64,000 nucleotides of DNA from the NCBI GenBank assembly GCA_965198675.1, contig OZ240666.1, forward strand, positions 1,922,001 to 1,986,000, given 5' to 3'. Below the pieces are notes generated by a model. That model saw only the letters and a list, made by a program, of their open reading frames with translations. It did not search any database and was not told the DNA's origin. The translations under genes and the position numbers were made by a program. The stretch is from Prochloron sp965198675. GTDB lineage: Bacteria > Cyanobacteriota > Cyanobacteriia > Cyanobacteriales > Prochloraceae. Shown here piece by piece: positions 44,950-55,186 of this stretch (its first letter is position 1; the number at the start of each line of letters is the position of its first letter).

Positions 44950-46251
44950 ATGACATCAACCCAATTGCAATCACCAACAGTTCGTAACCTGCCTAATGGT
45001 TTGACTATCGTAGCAGAGCAAATGCCTGTGGAAGCGGTAAATTTAAATGTGTGGCTCCATGTGGGTTCTGCATGGGAAGCAGACGAAATTAACGGTATGG
45101 CTCACTTCCTGGAACATATGGTCTTTAAAGGCACCAATAGTCTGGAAAGTGGGGACTTCGAGCGCAAGATTGAAGAACGAGGTGCCGTGACTAATGCGGC
45201 AACTAGCCAAGAATACACCCACTATTACATTACTACTGCTCCTCAAGATTTTGCTACTTTAGCTCCTTTGCAACTAGATGTGGTTTGCAATCCTAGCATT
45301 CCCGAAGATGCTTTTGAGCGGGAGCGATTCGTAATCTTGGAAGAGATTCGCCGTTCTGAAGATAATCCCCAGCGTCGCACTTTTGCCCGCGCTATGGAGA
45401 CTTGTTTTGAAAACTTGCCCTATCGCCGTCCAGTACTCGGTCCCGCTGCTGTAATCGAACAGTTGAAGCCTGAGCAAATGCGGGATTTTCACACTAAATG
45501 GTATAAACCTTCATCTATGACTGCTGCGGTGGTGGGAAATCTGCCTGTGGAAAGATTAATCCAGATTGTAGCAGAAGGATGGGAGCAAGTCCAACCAGCA
45601 GATAAATGCACCTATTCCGGTCAGAAGATTACCCAGACTCAATCTTTGTCCTCAGAACCTCCTTTTAGCAACATAGTGCGTCGGGAATATACGGATCCCC
45701 ATTTGCAGCAAGCACGATTGGTGATGGTTTGGCGAGTACCTGGGATTACGCAACTGTCCCAAACCTATGCTCTGGACGTTGTGGCGGCAATTTTAGGACA
45801 AGGTAGGACGTCTCGACTGTTTCGCTCTTTGCGCGAAGACCGTTCCCTTGTATCTCAAATCGGCGCTAGTAATATGACCCAAGGGTTTCAGGGTGCGTTT
45901 TATATTACAGCTAAGTTACCAGCAGAGAATGTAGAGGAGGTAGAAAGGGCGATCGCTGACCACTTGCGTCGTCTCCAAACCGAACCGATTACCCCAGAGG
46001 AGCTGGAGCGTATCCGCACTAAGGTAGCTAATCACTTTATCTTTAGCAACGAACGACCGAGCGATCGGGCTAATCTCTACGGTTACTATTATTCTCAGTT
46101 GGGAGATTTAGAACCGGCTCTCAATTATCCCGCTGCTATTCAAGCAGTACAGAGGGGGGACGTACAAGCTGCTGTCGGACGCTATCTTTCTCCGGAAGCT
46201 TATGGTATTGTGGTAATGAAACCAGATCCTTCAGTTACCAGTCACCAGTAA
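44950..46251 (+). CDS. M16-family zinc peptidase (processing-peptidase-like)
   Basis: 433 residues from the ATG at 44950; starts at 44920 or 44932 are possible. The inverted zinc motif is in GMAHFLEHMVFKGTNSLESG (HFLEH, two His and catalytic Glu). The third ligand region is TTAPQDFATLAPLQLDVVC, and a C-terminal R/Y segment follows (FSNERPSDRANLYGYYYSQL). The single-domain length of 410-440 residues fits bacterial beta-MPP-like peptidases that degrade short peptides or transit sequences. The frame is intact. It ends in AGTTACC heptamers at 46231-46260. Confidence 0.92.
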   Translation: MTSTQLQSPTVRNLPNGLTIVAEQMPVEAVNLNVWLHVGSAWEADEINGMAHFLEHMVFKGTNSLESGDFERKIEERGAVTNAATSQEYTHYYITTAPQDFATLAPLQLDVVCNPSIPEDAFERERFVILEEIRRSEDNPQRRTFARAMETCFENLPYRRPVLGPAAVIEQLKPEQMRDFHTKWYKPSSMTAAVVGNLPVERLIQIVAEGWEQVQPADKCTYSGQKITQTQSLSSEPPFSNIVRREYTDPHLQQARLVMVWRVPGITQLSQTYALDVVAAILGQGRTSRLFRSLREDRSLVSQIGASNMTQGFQGAFYITAKLPAENVEEVERAIADHLRRLQTEPITPEELERIRTKVANHFIFSNERPSDRANLYGYYYSQLGDLEPALNYPAAIQAVQRGDVQAAVGRYLSPEAYGIVVMKPDPSVTSHQ

Positions 46252-46378
46252 CCAGTTACCAGGATGTGGGATGGGTAATTTTCAATCAGTTTACTTTAAG
46301 ATAGTAGCTGGTACAACCCATTGCCCACCGAGCCACAGGAAATTCACAAAACATTTTTAAATTATTAAATCTTGTGTT

Positions 46379-46588
46379 ATGTTAATTAAAGGAATCAAAA
46401 AAGGGAAAAACATTGAGTTGTTAGAAAAAGTTAATCTTCCTGACAACCAAGAGGTTTTAGTTGAAATCAAACCGGTTAGGGATTTTTGGTCAGCTTTACA
46501 AGATTTTAGAGCAAAAATGGAACGAGAAGGGATTGTTTTTGATGATGACGATTTTGCTAATTTAAGGGACAAATCAACAGGTAGATAA
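46379..46588 (+). CDS. Antitoxin of a VapBC-type pair
   Basis: 69 residues. The N-terminal beta-rich part (MLIKGIKKGKNIELLEKVNL, PDNQEVLVEIKP) resembles DUF104/AbrB-like DNA-binding antitoxins. The C-terminal helical, acidic tail (FDDDDFANLRDKS) would bind the toxin. It lies 69 bp upstream of a PIN toxin on the same strand. Typical autoregulation by the toxin-antitoxin complex is assumed, not visible. Confidence 0.75.
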   Translation: MLIKGIKKGKNIELLEKVNLPDNQEVLVEIKPVRDFWSALQDFRAKMEREGIVFDDDDFANLRDKSTGR

Positions 46589-46657
46589 ATCTATAGCAGG
46601 AAACTCTCCCCTGTTACCGGTTCCCTAAGAGCAACTATATTTTCTACACAAGATAGG

Positions 46658-47086
46658 ATGGCTGTATTTATGAACTTCAAATATTTACTAGATACTAATA
46701 TTATTTCTGAATTTATGCGTCCTATTCCCAATCCTCAAGTCATCGAAAAATTTAATATAAATCAACTATCAATTTGTACCGCTACTGTGGTTATTCATGA
46801 ATTGTTATATGGTTGTTTACGTTTACCAAAATCTAAAAAGCGTAATTTTTTTGAGGAATATATTAATGAGTTTATATTAAATGTTACTTTATTCGATTAT
46901 GACTTAAAATCAGCACAATATCACGCACAGGAAAGGGCAAGGTTGTCTAAGGTGGGGAAAAGTCCTCCTTTTATTGATGGTCAAATAGCATCCATAGCTT
47001 TTACTAATAATTTAACTATAGTTATTAATAATGTTGATGATTTTCAAAAATTTAACGGTTTAATGATTGAAAATTGGTTTGTGTAA
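46658..47086 (+). CDS. vapC: VapC-type PIN-domain toxin
   Basis: 142 residues, or 138 from the ATG at 46670. The PIN acidic residues are present: LLDTNIISEFM, VVIHELLYGCLRL, FIDGQIASIAFTNN and NNVDDFQKF. Such toxins are Mg-dependent RNases, usually cutting tRNA or rRNA, and are held in check by the antitoxin encoded just upstream. The frame is intact, so the pair may be active. The locus is AT-rich relative to its neighbours, as is common for transferred TA modules. Confidence 0.9.
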   Translation: MAVFMNFKYLLDTNIISEFMRPIPNPQVIEKFNINQLSICTATVVIHELLYGCLRLPKSKKRNFFEEYINEFILNVTLFDYDLKSAQYHAQERARLSKVGKSPPFIDGQIASIAFTNNLTIVINNVDDFQKFNGLMIENWFV

Positions 47087-47110
47087 TTACTTTTTAAGGA
47101 GGTTATAATT

Positions 47111-47980
47111 ATGGAAAATTGGACTAAAATTGCCGCAGAAATTGCTCGCGTTACCGGAAAGCAATTCCAAATTGAACATCACCGTTCTGTGAGTGGAGGC
47201 TGTATTAATCAAGGTTATCAGGTGTCGGGAAATGACACTACCTATTTCGTTAAACTGAATAATGCTTCTCAGGAGTCTATGTTTGCTGCTGAAGCGAAGG
47301 GTTTACAACAAATGTTAGCCACCCACACTATTCGGGTACCTCAACCTATTTGCTGGGGAACTGCTGCCAGTTCCTCCTATCTTGTCTTAGAATGGTTGGA
47401 GTTAGGAGGGGGTGGTGGGGATAAGTCCTGGGAGGAAATGGGACGTCAGTTAGCAGCAATGCACCAAAGGGGAAGGGTTGATAGGTTTGGTTGGGAACAG
47501 AATAATACTATCGGTTCCACTCCCCAAATCAATACTTGGACTGCTAACTGGGGGGATTTTTTTGCTGAACATCGCATTGGTTACCAATTAAAATTAGCCA
47601 AACGCCGAGGAGGCAATTTCCCGGATACTACTAAAGTAGTAGCAGCAGTAAAGCAATCTTTGGCTGGTATTTCTCCTCAACCTGCTCTCGTTCACGGGGA
47701 TTTGTGGGGAGGAAATGCTGGGGTTACCTCAGGGGGGGAACCTGTTATTTTTGATCCAGTTACTTATTATGGCGATCGCGAGGTAGATTTAGCTATGACG
47801 GAACTTTTCGGTAGTTTTCCTCCTGCTTTTTATCGCGGTTATAATCAGGTTTGGCGATTAAATGAGGGTTATCAACAGCGCAAAAGCATTTATAATTTAT
47901 ACCATATTCTCAATCATTTTAATCTCTTCGGTGGTGGATATGGTTCTCAAGCTAACTATATCATCAAGGAAATACTTTGA
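47111..47980 (+). CDS. Fructosamine kinase family protein
   Basis: 289 residues, full length. Landmarks are SVSGGCINQGYQVSGNDTTY (nucleotide loop), the ATP Lys in YFVKLNNASQESMFAAEAKG, ALVHGDLWGGNAGV (catalytic Asp) and IFDPVTYYGDREVDLAMTEL (metal site). The C-terminal YNLYHILNHFNLFGGGYGSQ is family-typical. It phosphorylates sugars bound to protein amines, so that the adduct falls off (deglycation). An AAGGAGG RBS precedes the ATG. Its end overlaps that of the opposite-strand gene by 25 bp. Confidence 0.95.
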   Translation: MENWTKIAAEIARVTGKQFQIEHHRSVSGGCINQGYQVSGNDTTYFVKLNNASQESMFAAEAKGLQQMLATHTIRVPQPICWGTAASSSYLVLEWLELGGGGGDKSWEEMGRQLAAMHQRGRVDRFGWEQNNTIGSTPQINTWTANWGDFFAEHRIGYQLKLAKRRGGNFPDTTKVVAAVKQSLAGISPQPALVHGDLWGGNAGVTSGGEPVIFDPVTYYGDREVDLAMTELFGSFPPAFYRGYNQVWRLNEGYQQRKSIYNLYHILNHFNLFGGGYGSQANYIIKEIL

Positions 47981-48320
47981 TTCTCCATTATAGCTTTGAC
48001 TGCATCGCATTTAGCTAGTGGATTGACACCAGCAACTGTAATTTCAATGGGAATAGCTCCTAACACATTGGGTTGGTTTGCAAGGGGTTTTCCCTGAAAG
48101 TGTTTAATAATTCCTTCAATATTTTTCAAAGCTTGTTCTGCTGACTCTTGTAATTCCAAGCTTTTCGTTCCTCACGGGATTGACGCTTACCTGTGAGGTT
48201 TTTGGTAATATTAATGTTTAACATAATAATAGGGACTTTTTTTTGAGGCTCAAGACTGGTTAATTGAGCTACAAACTCAGGACTAAGCTTGTTTTGATGA
48301 GCATGCTTCTGCTTAGGCAT
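47956..48320 (-). pseudogene. Small companion of the subtilase, frameshifted
   Basis: Frame 1 from 48320 reads MPKQKHAHQNKLSPEFVAQL, then KKVPIIMLNINITKNLTGKR and REERKA. Frame 2 from about 48158 continues ELQESAEQALKNIEGIIKHF, then NVLGAIPIEITVAGVNPLAK to the stop at 47956. One base near 48150-48160 joins them into about 120 residues. The sequence resembles a peptidase propeptide/I9-like fold (VPIIMLNI .. ALGAIPIEIT), so it may be an external chaperone or inhibitor of the subtilase encoded 11 bp upstream. Confidence 0.6.
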
Positions 48321-48330
48321 AAAAAAGTTT

Positions 48331-49654
48331 TTATGTAAAAGCTGGTTTGGTGGGCAATGCCCAAATAGGTTGAATCAAACCGTATCCCCATCGATTGCAG
48401 GGTCGAAAGTCTTTGCCATTTGGATGATTTCCTGTTTCCTTGAGTACCTTTATTATATCAGTTGCAAGTGTGGTTGGGTTTGCTGCCATTAATAAAGCTG
48501 CAACTCCTGCTACATGGGGAGTCGCCATAGAAGTACCATCCATGGTACCATAGAATATGGTACCGTCAGGACTTTTTGTGGGTGGAATGGAGGAGTAAAT
48601 ATTTACACCGAGAGCAACTATTTTGATGACTAAACCATTGGCTTCTTCACCGGGAAAAACTAGACTAGCACCACTACTAAAGGATGTAACATCAATATCC
48701 TTGGATGATGTTTTTTCTACTGCTCCTACTGAGAAAGCGTTATAACAGTTACCAGGGGAACTGCTGTTGCCATGATTTTCGTTTCCAATGGCTACAACGG
48801 GTAAAATTCCATATTGGTTGAGCAGCATATCCAGTATTTTAGCAAAAATTGGTTCGTAGTAGCTCATCCCCAAGGACATATTAATGATATCTGCTCCTTT
48901 TTCAATTGCCCAGGAAATCTCATCTAGTAAGGTTTTCAGGGTGGTATCTCCCATGAGAACACTTGCCACAAATAGGTTGGTTTGGGGGGCTACACCAATG
49001 CTTACCCCATTAAAATCTTGTCCTCCTGCTATGGTACCACAAACATGGGTACCATGTTGTCCACAATCAAAGCTGGGTTTTGCTGTGATTTTTCTTCCCA
49101 AGGGATCAATGAGCACCGTAAACTCCTGTGTCTAGCACAGCAACGTTAATATCCTCACCTTTGGTAGTTTCCCACAGTTTGGGAATTTCTAGTTGTTTTA
49201 ACCCCCAGGTTAGTTTGTCTTGCTGTTCTTGCTTATTTAGATCTGAATATTCAACTCTACGAGGTTGGATTAGGTGAATTTTCTGGTTGGGTAGAATTGC
49301 GACAATGTCGGTTTGTTCTGCTAATGCTGTCAGGGTTTTGCGGATAATTTCCACCGTTGCGACGGGTAAGGATCCACCCATAGAAGAGGTTTGGAGGGGT
49401 TTTTTAGTATAATCCAAGTCTCCACTAGCTTCAGTGTAGTGGGTGAAAATTCTTTGCTCAATTATTTGTTTTTCCTGTTTTGCTTCTGCTTTCACTTCGT
49501 CTAGTCGTCGTTTCAGTTTCCGTAATCGCCCTCGTAAAGGTAAGTTTTCAATTTTCGGTGCTTTATATATTACAATGGCTTCTCGTTTATCGTTTTCACC
49601 ACTGTCTGCAAGAAATGGTTCAAAAGCTGGAGAGATTTTTGTTTTGGTACTCAT
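48331..49654 (-). pseudogene. Subtilisin-like S8 serine peptidase, frameshifted near 49110
   Basis: The upstream frame (49654-49106) gives a propeptide and the catalytic Asp in DINVAVLDTGVYGAH, then stops. The downstream frame (from 49116) gives catalytic His in FDCGQHGTHVCGTIAGG, the oxyanion Asn region PVVAIGNENHGNSSSPGNCY, and catalytic Ser in DGTSMATPHVAGVAALLMAA. A one-base change near 49105-49115 would restore about 440 residues. There is no clear secretion signal. All three catalytic residues survive, so either this is a recent mutation or a sequence error. The companion gene 47956-48320 is shifted too. Confidence 0.8.
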
Positions 49655-49852
49655 GAGTTTTTTAGGGCGATCGCCATATTATTATATCATATAGGAAGAG
49701 TCTCGCGCCAAGTCGCAAAGACGCAAAGGGAGAAGGGGGTAGGGTGGGCAAAATGGGAATGTGTAGATCCCTCCCAGCCACTTGCTCCCCCCTTGATAAG
49801 GGGAGTGACGGGGGGTGCCCGTAGGGCGGGGGGAAGGGCGCTAACGTAAAAG

Positions 49853-50002
49853 TTAGGTGGGCAAATCGAGGGGTTCCCCACGCTCTAAGGAATTTGCCCA
49901 ATTGTTCATAAGTGCGATCGCCTTTTCACGTTTTTCTGGGTCATCTATTTTCACCGTCACAGTCTTAAAATGATTGGCTAGTTGTCTTAATAAGGTTGCC
50001 AT
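49853..50002 (-). CDS. 49-residue helical protein
   Basis: MATLLRQLANHFKTVTVKID, then DPEKREKAIALMNNWANSLE and RGEPLDLPT. A compact amphipathic pattern, soluble. I do not recognise a family, but the composition is coherent. It lies between the subtilase and the NACHT gene. A HIP1-like GCGATCG lies inside the gene. Confidence 0.45.
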   Translation of the reverse strand: MATLLRQLANHFKTVTVKIDDPEKREKAIALMNNWANSLERGEPLDLPT

Positions 50003-50146
50003 CTCTTGCTTTTCTGTTATATTTCATATAGGTTCTAAATGTTTGTGGAGTTGAAATATTAACAATGAAATGTGATCTACATCGTGACTCCAAAATTATT
50101 CAATCTTGATAAATGCATGAATAATCTCACGAAAACATGCTTGAAA

Positions 50147-52523
50147 TCATTCTATACTAGACTCATTAAAGTCTCTATTTGCTAACCCAAAGAGGGCAAT
50201 TTGTCCCATACAAGTATAAGACGAATCAAAAGTGGTATCTACAGAACTGTGCATTTTTGCTATCTCCATTAAGATTTCATTGAGAGCAAATTTATGGAGG
50301 AGAAAAAACAGTTTTGCAACTTGCATAAAAGTCATGCTTTGCCATTTTTGAAGTCGTTTATATAGGGAGTTAAAGTCTATAAGCTGTGGGTGATAATGTA
50401 GCCAGCAAAAGGATTCACTGGAGCTAACATTGCTTTTAATAGTACCCACTAAAGCATTGGCAATAGGTGCAACTTCTTCCACTGGAAATCGATTTAATTG
50501 TTCTCCTTCCCGCAAGTCAATCCCCGGAGCGATCGCCACTCGTTCCAAGACTCTGCGCGTAGGATGCGTTACGCTAACCCATTTAATTTAGGATGCTGCT
50601 ACGTACGATGCGTTACGCCAACAAAGTTTGTATTGTTGCTAGTACGATGCGTTACGCCAACAAAGTTTGTATTGTTGCTACTACTTACGGCTAGTAACGC
50701 ATCCTACAGTGGCTAGTAACGCATCCTACGACAGCTAACGCATCCTACGGGTGGGGGCCGCGCATTCGTTCAATTAAATTCCGTATAGTAGAAGTGGTAG
50801 CTAAACCACAGTAGAGGGGAATGACTTTCTTCCAACGACTATCATCATGTTCTTCTACCAACTGGTTGGGATGAATATGTAGTCCGTTTCCTCCATAGAT
50901 ACCCAGTGCTGCTAGATATTCCTGAAAGGTTAAATGAGCAAAACCAAAAACATTGGGACGACGTTCTAGTAACAACCCGGTGCGGTAACGAATGTGTTCC
51001 AAGAGTTGAGTTCCCCGTTGTGGATCACCTAAAACTCAGGTTCGTAACTTTTCCTGCAAGGTAAATTCAGAATGAATTCCCCGTCGCTGATCCCAATTAT
51101 GGAGCAAACCTTCCACACAGAATTTGTACAATAATGCCCGATCTTCCGGTAAACGCCCTCCCTCAAAGTAATAAACCAGGCAAATTGCAGAGAGCATGAG
51201 GGGGTTCCGTGCTAAATTGCTAATATAAGGATGGTGCTGAAAGCTATGAACAATGGTTTTCCCGTCTTTTTCTCCTTCTCGTCGAGCTTCAGTTTCCAAC
51301 TCATTTCTGGCTAAACGAACAGCTGTACACCAATTACGGCAGTATTGGCGAATTTCAGGTTCCTGGAAGTCTAATAAGTCGCACTCCACAAACTTTTGCT
51401 CTCTTAATAAACCAGGAGTATAACCCACAGGGCGAGATGAAATCAAATAGTGGCATTTGGGGTATTTTTCCAACAGGTTCAATAACCAGGGAACCAAATA
51501 CTTTTCTAAGTGTTCCGGTTCCGTTTCGTCTAACCCATCAATCATAAAGAGCACTCTACCCGTTTTCATGGCTCTGTCTCTGCTAGCGGTGGCTTTTTCA
51601 ATCAAGTCTGCACCCTGAGGAAGGTTTAGTAAGTCCAGTTGTCGCACTCGCAGCAATAAGGGAATAGCTTGTTGCTCTGCTAAAACAAACTTTTCTTCAA
51701 CGGAAGCTACTTTTACTTGTAACCACTCAAAGAAAGTAGACTTTCCTGCACCAGGTAACCCCACAATAACAGTTCGAGAGGAACGTTTCACTTGCTCTCG
51801 TGCTCTTCCTAAATCCATGAGAGAAAGTGAAGGATTTTGCTGATTTTCTGCCTTGTTAGGAGGTTGTCGCACTTCCACAGGAGATATGACAAATAACTCC
51901 CGCAGATCCACATCTAAATTTGTCGTCATACGGACAGTTCCTGCTTCAACTCGGTAGAACCGTTGTAACAGGTAGTCCCGATACTGAATTTCGTAGTTTT
52001 CATCAGCTCCCGACTCTCCAGACTGCTGGAAAGCATTAATTTGGTTAGTAATTTCATTGAGGCGGTGTACTACCCGTCGGGGTAACTCAAAAGTGCTGGA
52101 AAAGTTCAGTTTTCGCCATTCTGCCATAATTGGTCCCACTTGCATTAAAACCTGTATTATGGTAAAAAGAGCGACAGTATAAATGGGGTCTTTGGTTTGT
52201 TTACCCTGAGGAAAGGGTAGATTTGGGAGCAAATTTTCAACTATCCCTTCTGTGGTAACATTAGAGTTAGAGATATGCTCTAATTTCAGGAGGCTATTTA
52301 TTGTTGTGAAGCTCTCCAGAATGGTTGTCACTGTTTCCTCACTCAATTTCTGGTTTAAGAAAAAGCGAGTCAAGGAGGAGGAAGCTGCGTCTGCTACTTC
52401 CTCAACCTGACGCAGAACTTTATTTAGTCTTCGTCGTTCAGAAATGTCCTTGCGGAAAGGTTCCGAGAACAGGTTTTCAAAAAGTTCATGGTAAAAGTCC
52501 AAAACTTGGTCATCAATAGTCAT
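50147..52523 (-). pseudogene. NACHT-domain NTPase (STAND), broken by a stop and a repeat insertion
   Basis: Residues 1-240 are a helical N-terminal domain. The NACHT core has Walker A RTVIVGLPGAGKST (about 255-263), Walker B GRVLFMIDGLDETEP, the arginine-finger region YLISSRPVGY and LARNPLMLSAICLVYYFEGG. The frame hits TGA at 51036-51038 but continues in the same frame (LLEHIRYRTG, FGFAHLTFQEYLAALGIY) to 50775. There a GTAGGATGCGTTA compound repeat (50556-50774) interrupts it. The C-terminal part resumes at 50548 (ERVAIAPGIDLREGEQLNRF) and ends at 50147. NACHT NTPases of this kind sense phage or stress signals; this copy cannot make the full protein. Confidence 0.8.
50556..50774 (-). repeat. 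GTAGGATGCGTTA-family compound repeat, copy 2
   Basis: The reverse complement of 13183-13343, with the same outer 16-mer ATTGAACGAATGCGCG. Two internal units are duplicated here: one carrying GTAGGATGCGTTACTAGCC and one carrying AACAATACAAACTTTGTTGG. Copy 1 has each once. Confidence 0.9.
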
Positions 52524-52536
52524 AGTAAGTGTTTGA

Positions 52537-52560
52537 CTCTTCTCTTCTCTTCTCTTCTCT
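52537..52560. repeat. (TCTCT)n pentanucleotide microsatellite
   Basis: Nearly five perfect tandem pentamers just upstream of the NACHT gene. On its coding strand they read as an AGAGA-type purine tract that overlaps the expected RBS region. Confidence 0.9.
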
Positions 52561-52628
52561 GTTACTTCTGGGTGAAACTTTATTATATCATATGGTAGAA
52601 TGAAAACTGAGACAACAGGAGTTACCCC

Positions 52629-52922
52629 ATGTTATTAAAACAATTATTACAGGAAAAACGAGAAGATATTCTCAATATTGCCGCTAAACATGGCGCGTTT
52701 AATGTGCGGGTTTTTGGTTCCGTAGCGAGGGGTGAAGAAACGGAACATAGCGATATTGATTTTTTGATTGATTATGATTTGTCTAAAACATCTCCTTGGT
52801 TTCCCGGTGGTTTATTAGTTGACTTAGAAGATTTATTGGGGTGTAAAGTGGATGTCGTGACTGAGAAAAGTCTCCATTCCATTATCAAAGAGCGAATATT
52901 AAAAGAGGTGATTGAGTTATGA
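52629..52922 (+). CDS. mntA: MntA-type nucleotidyltransferase antitoxin
   Basis: 97 residues. The minimal nucleotidyltransferase core is complete: VRVFGSVARGEETEHSDIDF (GSxAR then DxD), with a third acidic position in LLGCKVDVVTEKSL. It neutralises the HepT toxin, in characterised cases by adding AMP to a toxin Tyr. The stop overlaps the hepT start as ATGA (52919-52922), so translation is coupled. The frame is intact. Confidence 0.92.
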   Translation: MLLKQLLQEKREDILNIAAKHGAFNVRVFGSVARGEETEHSDIDFLIDYDLSKTSPWFPGGLLVDLEDLLGCKVDVVTEKSLHSIIKERILKEVIEL

Positions 52923-53218
52923 ATGAGGATATCGATAAAATTAAGGAGTATTCTCAAGGTGGGAAAGAAGAGTTTTTTTCTAATTCAATGGTTCAAGATG
53001 CCATTATTAGACGGTTGCAAACCTTGGCCGAGTCTACTCAACGGCTTTCTGAGGAGTTAAAAGCAAATATGACTGAGATTAATTGGCGCCATATTTCTGG
53101 TTTTCGGAATATTTTAGTTCATGACTATTTAGGAGGAATTGATATTAACACGGTTTGGGATGTAGTCGAGAATAATTTGCCAGATTTAAGGAAACAGATT
53201 TTAATGAATTTTGATTAA
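52919..53218 (+). CDS. hepT: HepT-type HEPN toxin RNase
   Basis: 99 residues. The HEPN signature with the HepT tyrosine is in HISGFRNILVHDYLGGIDIN (R-x4-H-x-Y). The N-terminal helices include VQDAIIRRLQTLAESTQRLS. HepT proteins are RNases acting on RNA such as tRNA and are held off by MntA. The pair is complete and looks functional. It lies between two broken large genes. Confidence 0.92.
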   Translation: MNEDIDKIKEYSQGGKEEFFSNSMVQDAIIRRLQTLAESTQRLSEELKANMTEINWRHISGFRNILVHDYLGGIDINTVWDVVENNLPDLRKQILMNFD

Positions 53219-53314
53219 ATTACCGTAACCAAAAGAGCATTATTAGAGGGTGGTGTCTGGGCGCACGGTTTGCGCCCCTAGGAGTGACATTTTCCGTTTT
53301 CGGTGCGTTACCAA

Positions 53315-55068
53315 CTACAAGAGAGCATCCTCATTAATAAGATAACCGAGGCGCTCGCCCACTCCCAGAGCATCCACACTAGTAATCAAATCATCTCCAT
53401 TTAAATCAGCAAACCTATTATTATCAGTTATATTTTGCCCCAGATTGTTAACAATAGAAACAAAATCTGTGGGTGTCACTACACCATCGTTGTTTAAATC
53501 CCAGGGGAAGTAGGTCATATCCTCTTGGGAGACATTGTTTCCCTCGTTCCCCTCATTGATAACAGCTCCAGAATCCACAATTATGCCCAAATAGTCGATA
53601 TTATTGGATACATAGCCCACCCCTTGATTAATGGTATCCTCGGTGATAGCGTTATTGTACAAGGAAGGTACGTCCAAAGATACCACAACCTCCCCTACAA
53701 GGGTATCCCCTACTTCTAAACCATCGTAGGAGATAGTTTCCAATACTATATCGTTCCCGTCCCCAATAACTTCATTATCTGAATAGATAACTTGGACATC
53801 AAAAGCCCCCGCTGCTATATTTCCTTGATTCAAGAGGGTAAAATTGATGGTGGTTGTTCCTGTGAGTACGTGGTCTTCTGTAGGGTCAAATCCCGTGGGT
53901 ACCAAGTCCGGTAGGAGAGTATAGGTAACGGTAGTAGTAGCTATAGTACTAGTATTACTGTGAGCGGACCCATCGTCAACCTGGAATGTAATAATCCTAT
54001 CTGTTGTATCCCGGTCCGAACTACTATTATTATTATAAGTGACAAATTGGAGTACTTGTTGGTAAGCAGCGATGGTATCCGTACCACGAGCGAGTCAGTA
54101 CCCCATTATCATAGCTAGCAGTAATCTCAGTCCCAGTGGTATCCGCAGCCAGGCTTTCTGCGCTACCATTGAGGAGATTGGTAATGATTACGGTGGCCCC
54201 ACCTAGAGTATTACTGTTAGCGTCAGTTAGGTTTAAATTATTCCCAAGATCCAGAGGAGACCCAGTAAAATCGGCAGTATTGTTTAGTGTTAGTAGTGGA
54301 GCAACATTACCGAAGACAACATAGCTTTCTCCAGCACTCTCACCACCTGCCGGATCTGCAAATCTTGCCCCAATAATATCCCCTGCACCATTTACATCCA
54401 AACCTGAGAAGTCCCCATCATCAATACCATTAATGACGAAGTCATTGCTACCATTGAGAGAGGATAGTTCAAAGCTGAAACTAAATCCTGCACTGCTACC
54501 GAACACCACATAGCTTCGACCTGTGTTATTATCAGCCTGAGGTGCGCCGATAATAATATCCCCTGCACTGCTCACTGAACTTCCTGATAGTTCTCCCTCA
54601 TCAATAGACTTATTTTCTAATAATTTTTATTCAAACAGCTAATTAAAAAATGAAGAAAACATGTCATGAAACCCAGCAAATATCTGAAACTATGCTATCT
54701 GGCGATCGCCTGTTTAAGACTGTTGATGTAAAATTTTGTAACAGTGTTCAATATTTGTGAGTTAATGGTCATTTAAATTAATCATTTATCCCACAGTTAA
54801 TTTATTCAAAAAATTGTCTATTTTTGGGTAAGTTGCTAACAGGATGTTGCTCTAATTCCCAGAAAATCGTCAAGAACCAATTTTGGCTGTCTGACTACAT
54901 TTCAGCTCAAATGTAGTCCCAGAGAGGTATTGATGTTTTTAGGAGATGTCTATTGATGTCCCCGACACCTCTGACAGAGCGACCTACAAAGTCACCCTGC
55001 CCAATACCGTTGATAATAAAGCCATTGTTACCATTTAGCTCGGCGAGATTGAAAGATGAGTTAGCCAT
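53315..55068 (-). pseudogene. FG-GAP/dockerin surface protein, broken twice
   Basis: The start at 55068 gives FNLAELNGNNGFIINGIGQG then DFVGRSVRGVGDIN, an integrin-type FG-GAP repeat. Sequence between about 54945 and 54609 is foreign and bounded by an 11-bp inverted pair (CATCAATAGAC / GTCTATTGATG). FG-GAP repeats resume (SSAGDIIIGAPQADNNTGRS, YVVFGSSAGFSFSFELSSLN) until a frameshift near 54090, then continue (AYQQVLQFVTYNNNSSSDRD, a CARDB-like domain) to 53315. The C-terminus is a dockerin type I pair with EF-hand-like loops (WDLNNDGVVTPTDFVSIVNN; FADLNGDDLITSVDALGVGE). It was probably an extracellular calcium-binding adhesin-like protein. Confidence 0.75.
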
Positions 55069-55186
55069 ATTTCTAGTTTCTGGTGTTCGATAAAATGCTC
55101 CAACTCAATTATAGCACGTACCATGACAAGTACCATGACAACCCCTACAAAACAAGGCTTTTCCTACCCCGAACCCCATATTTGAT

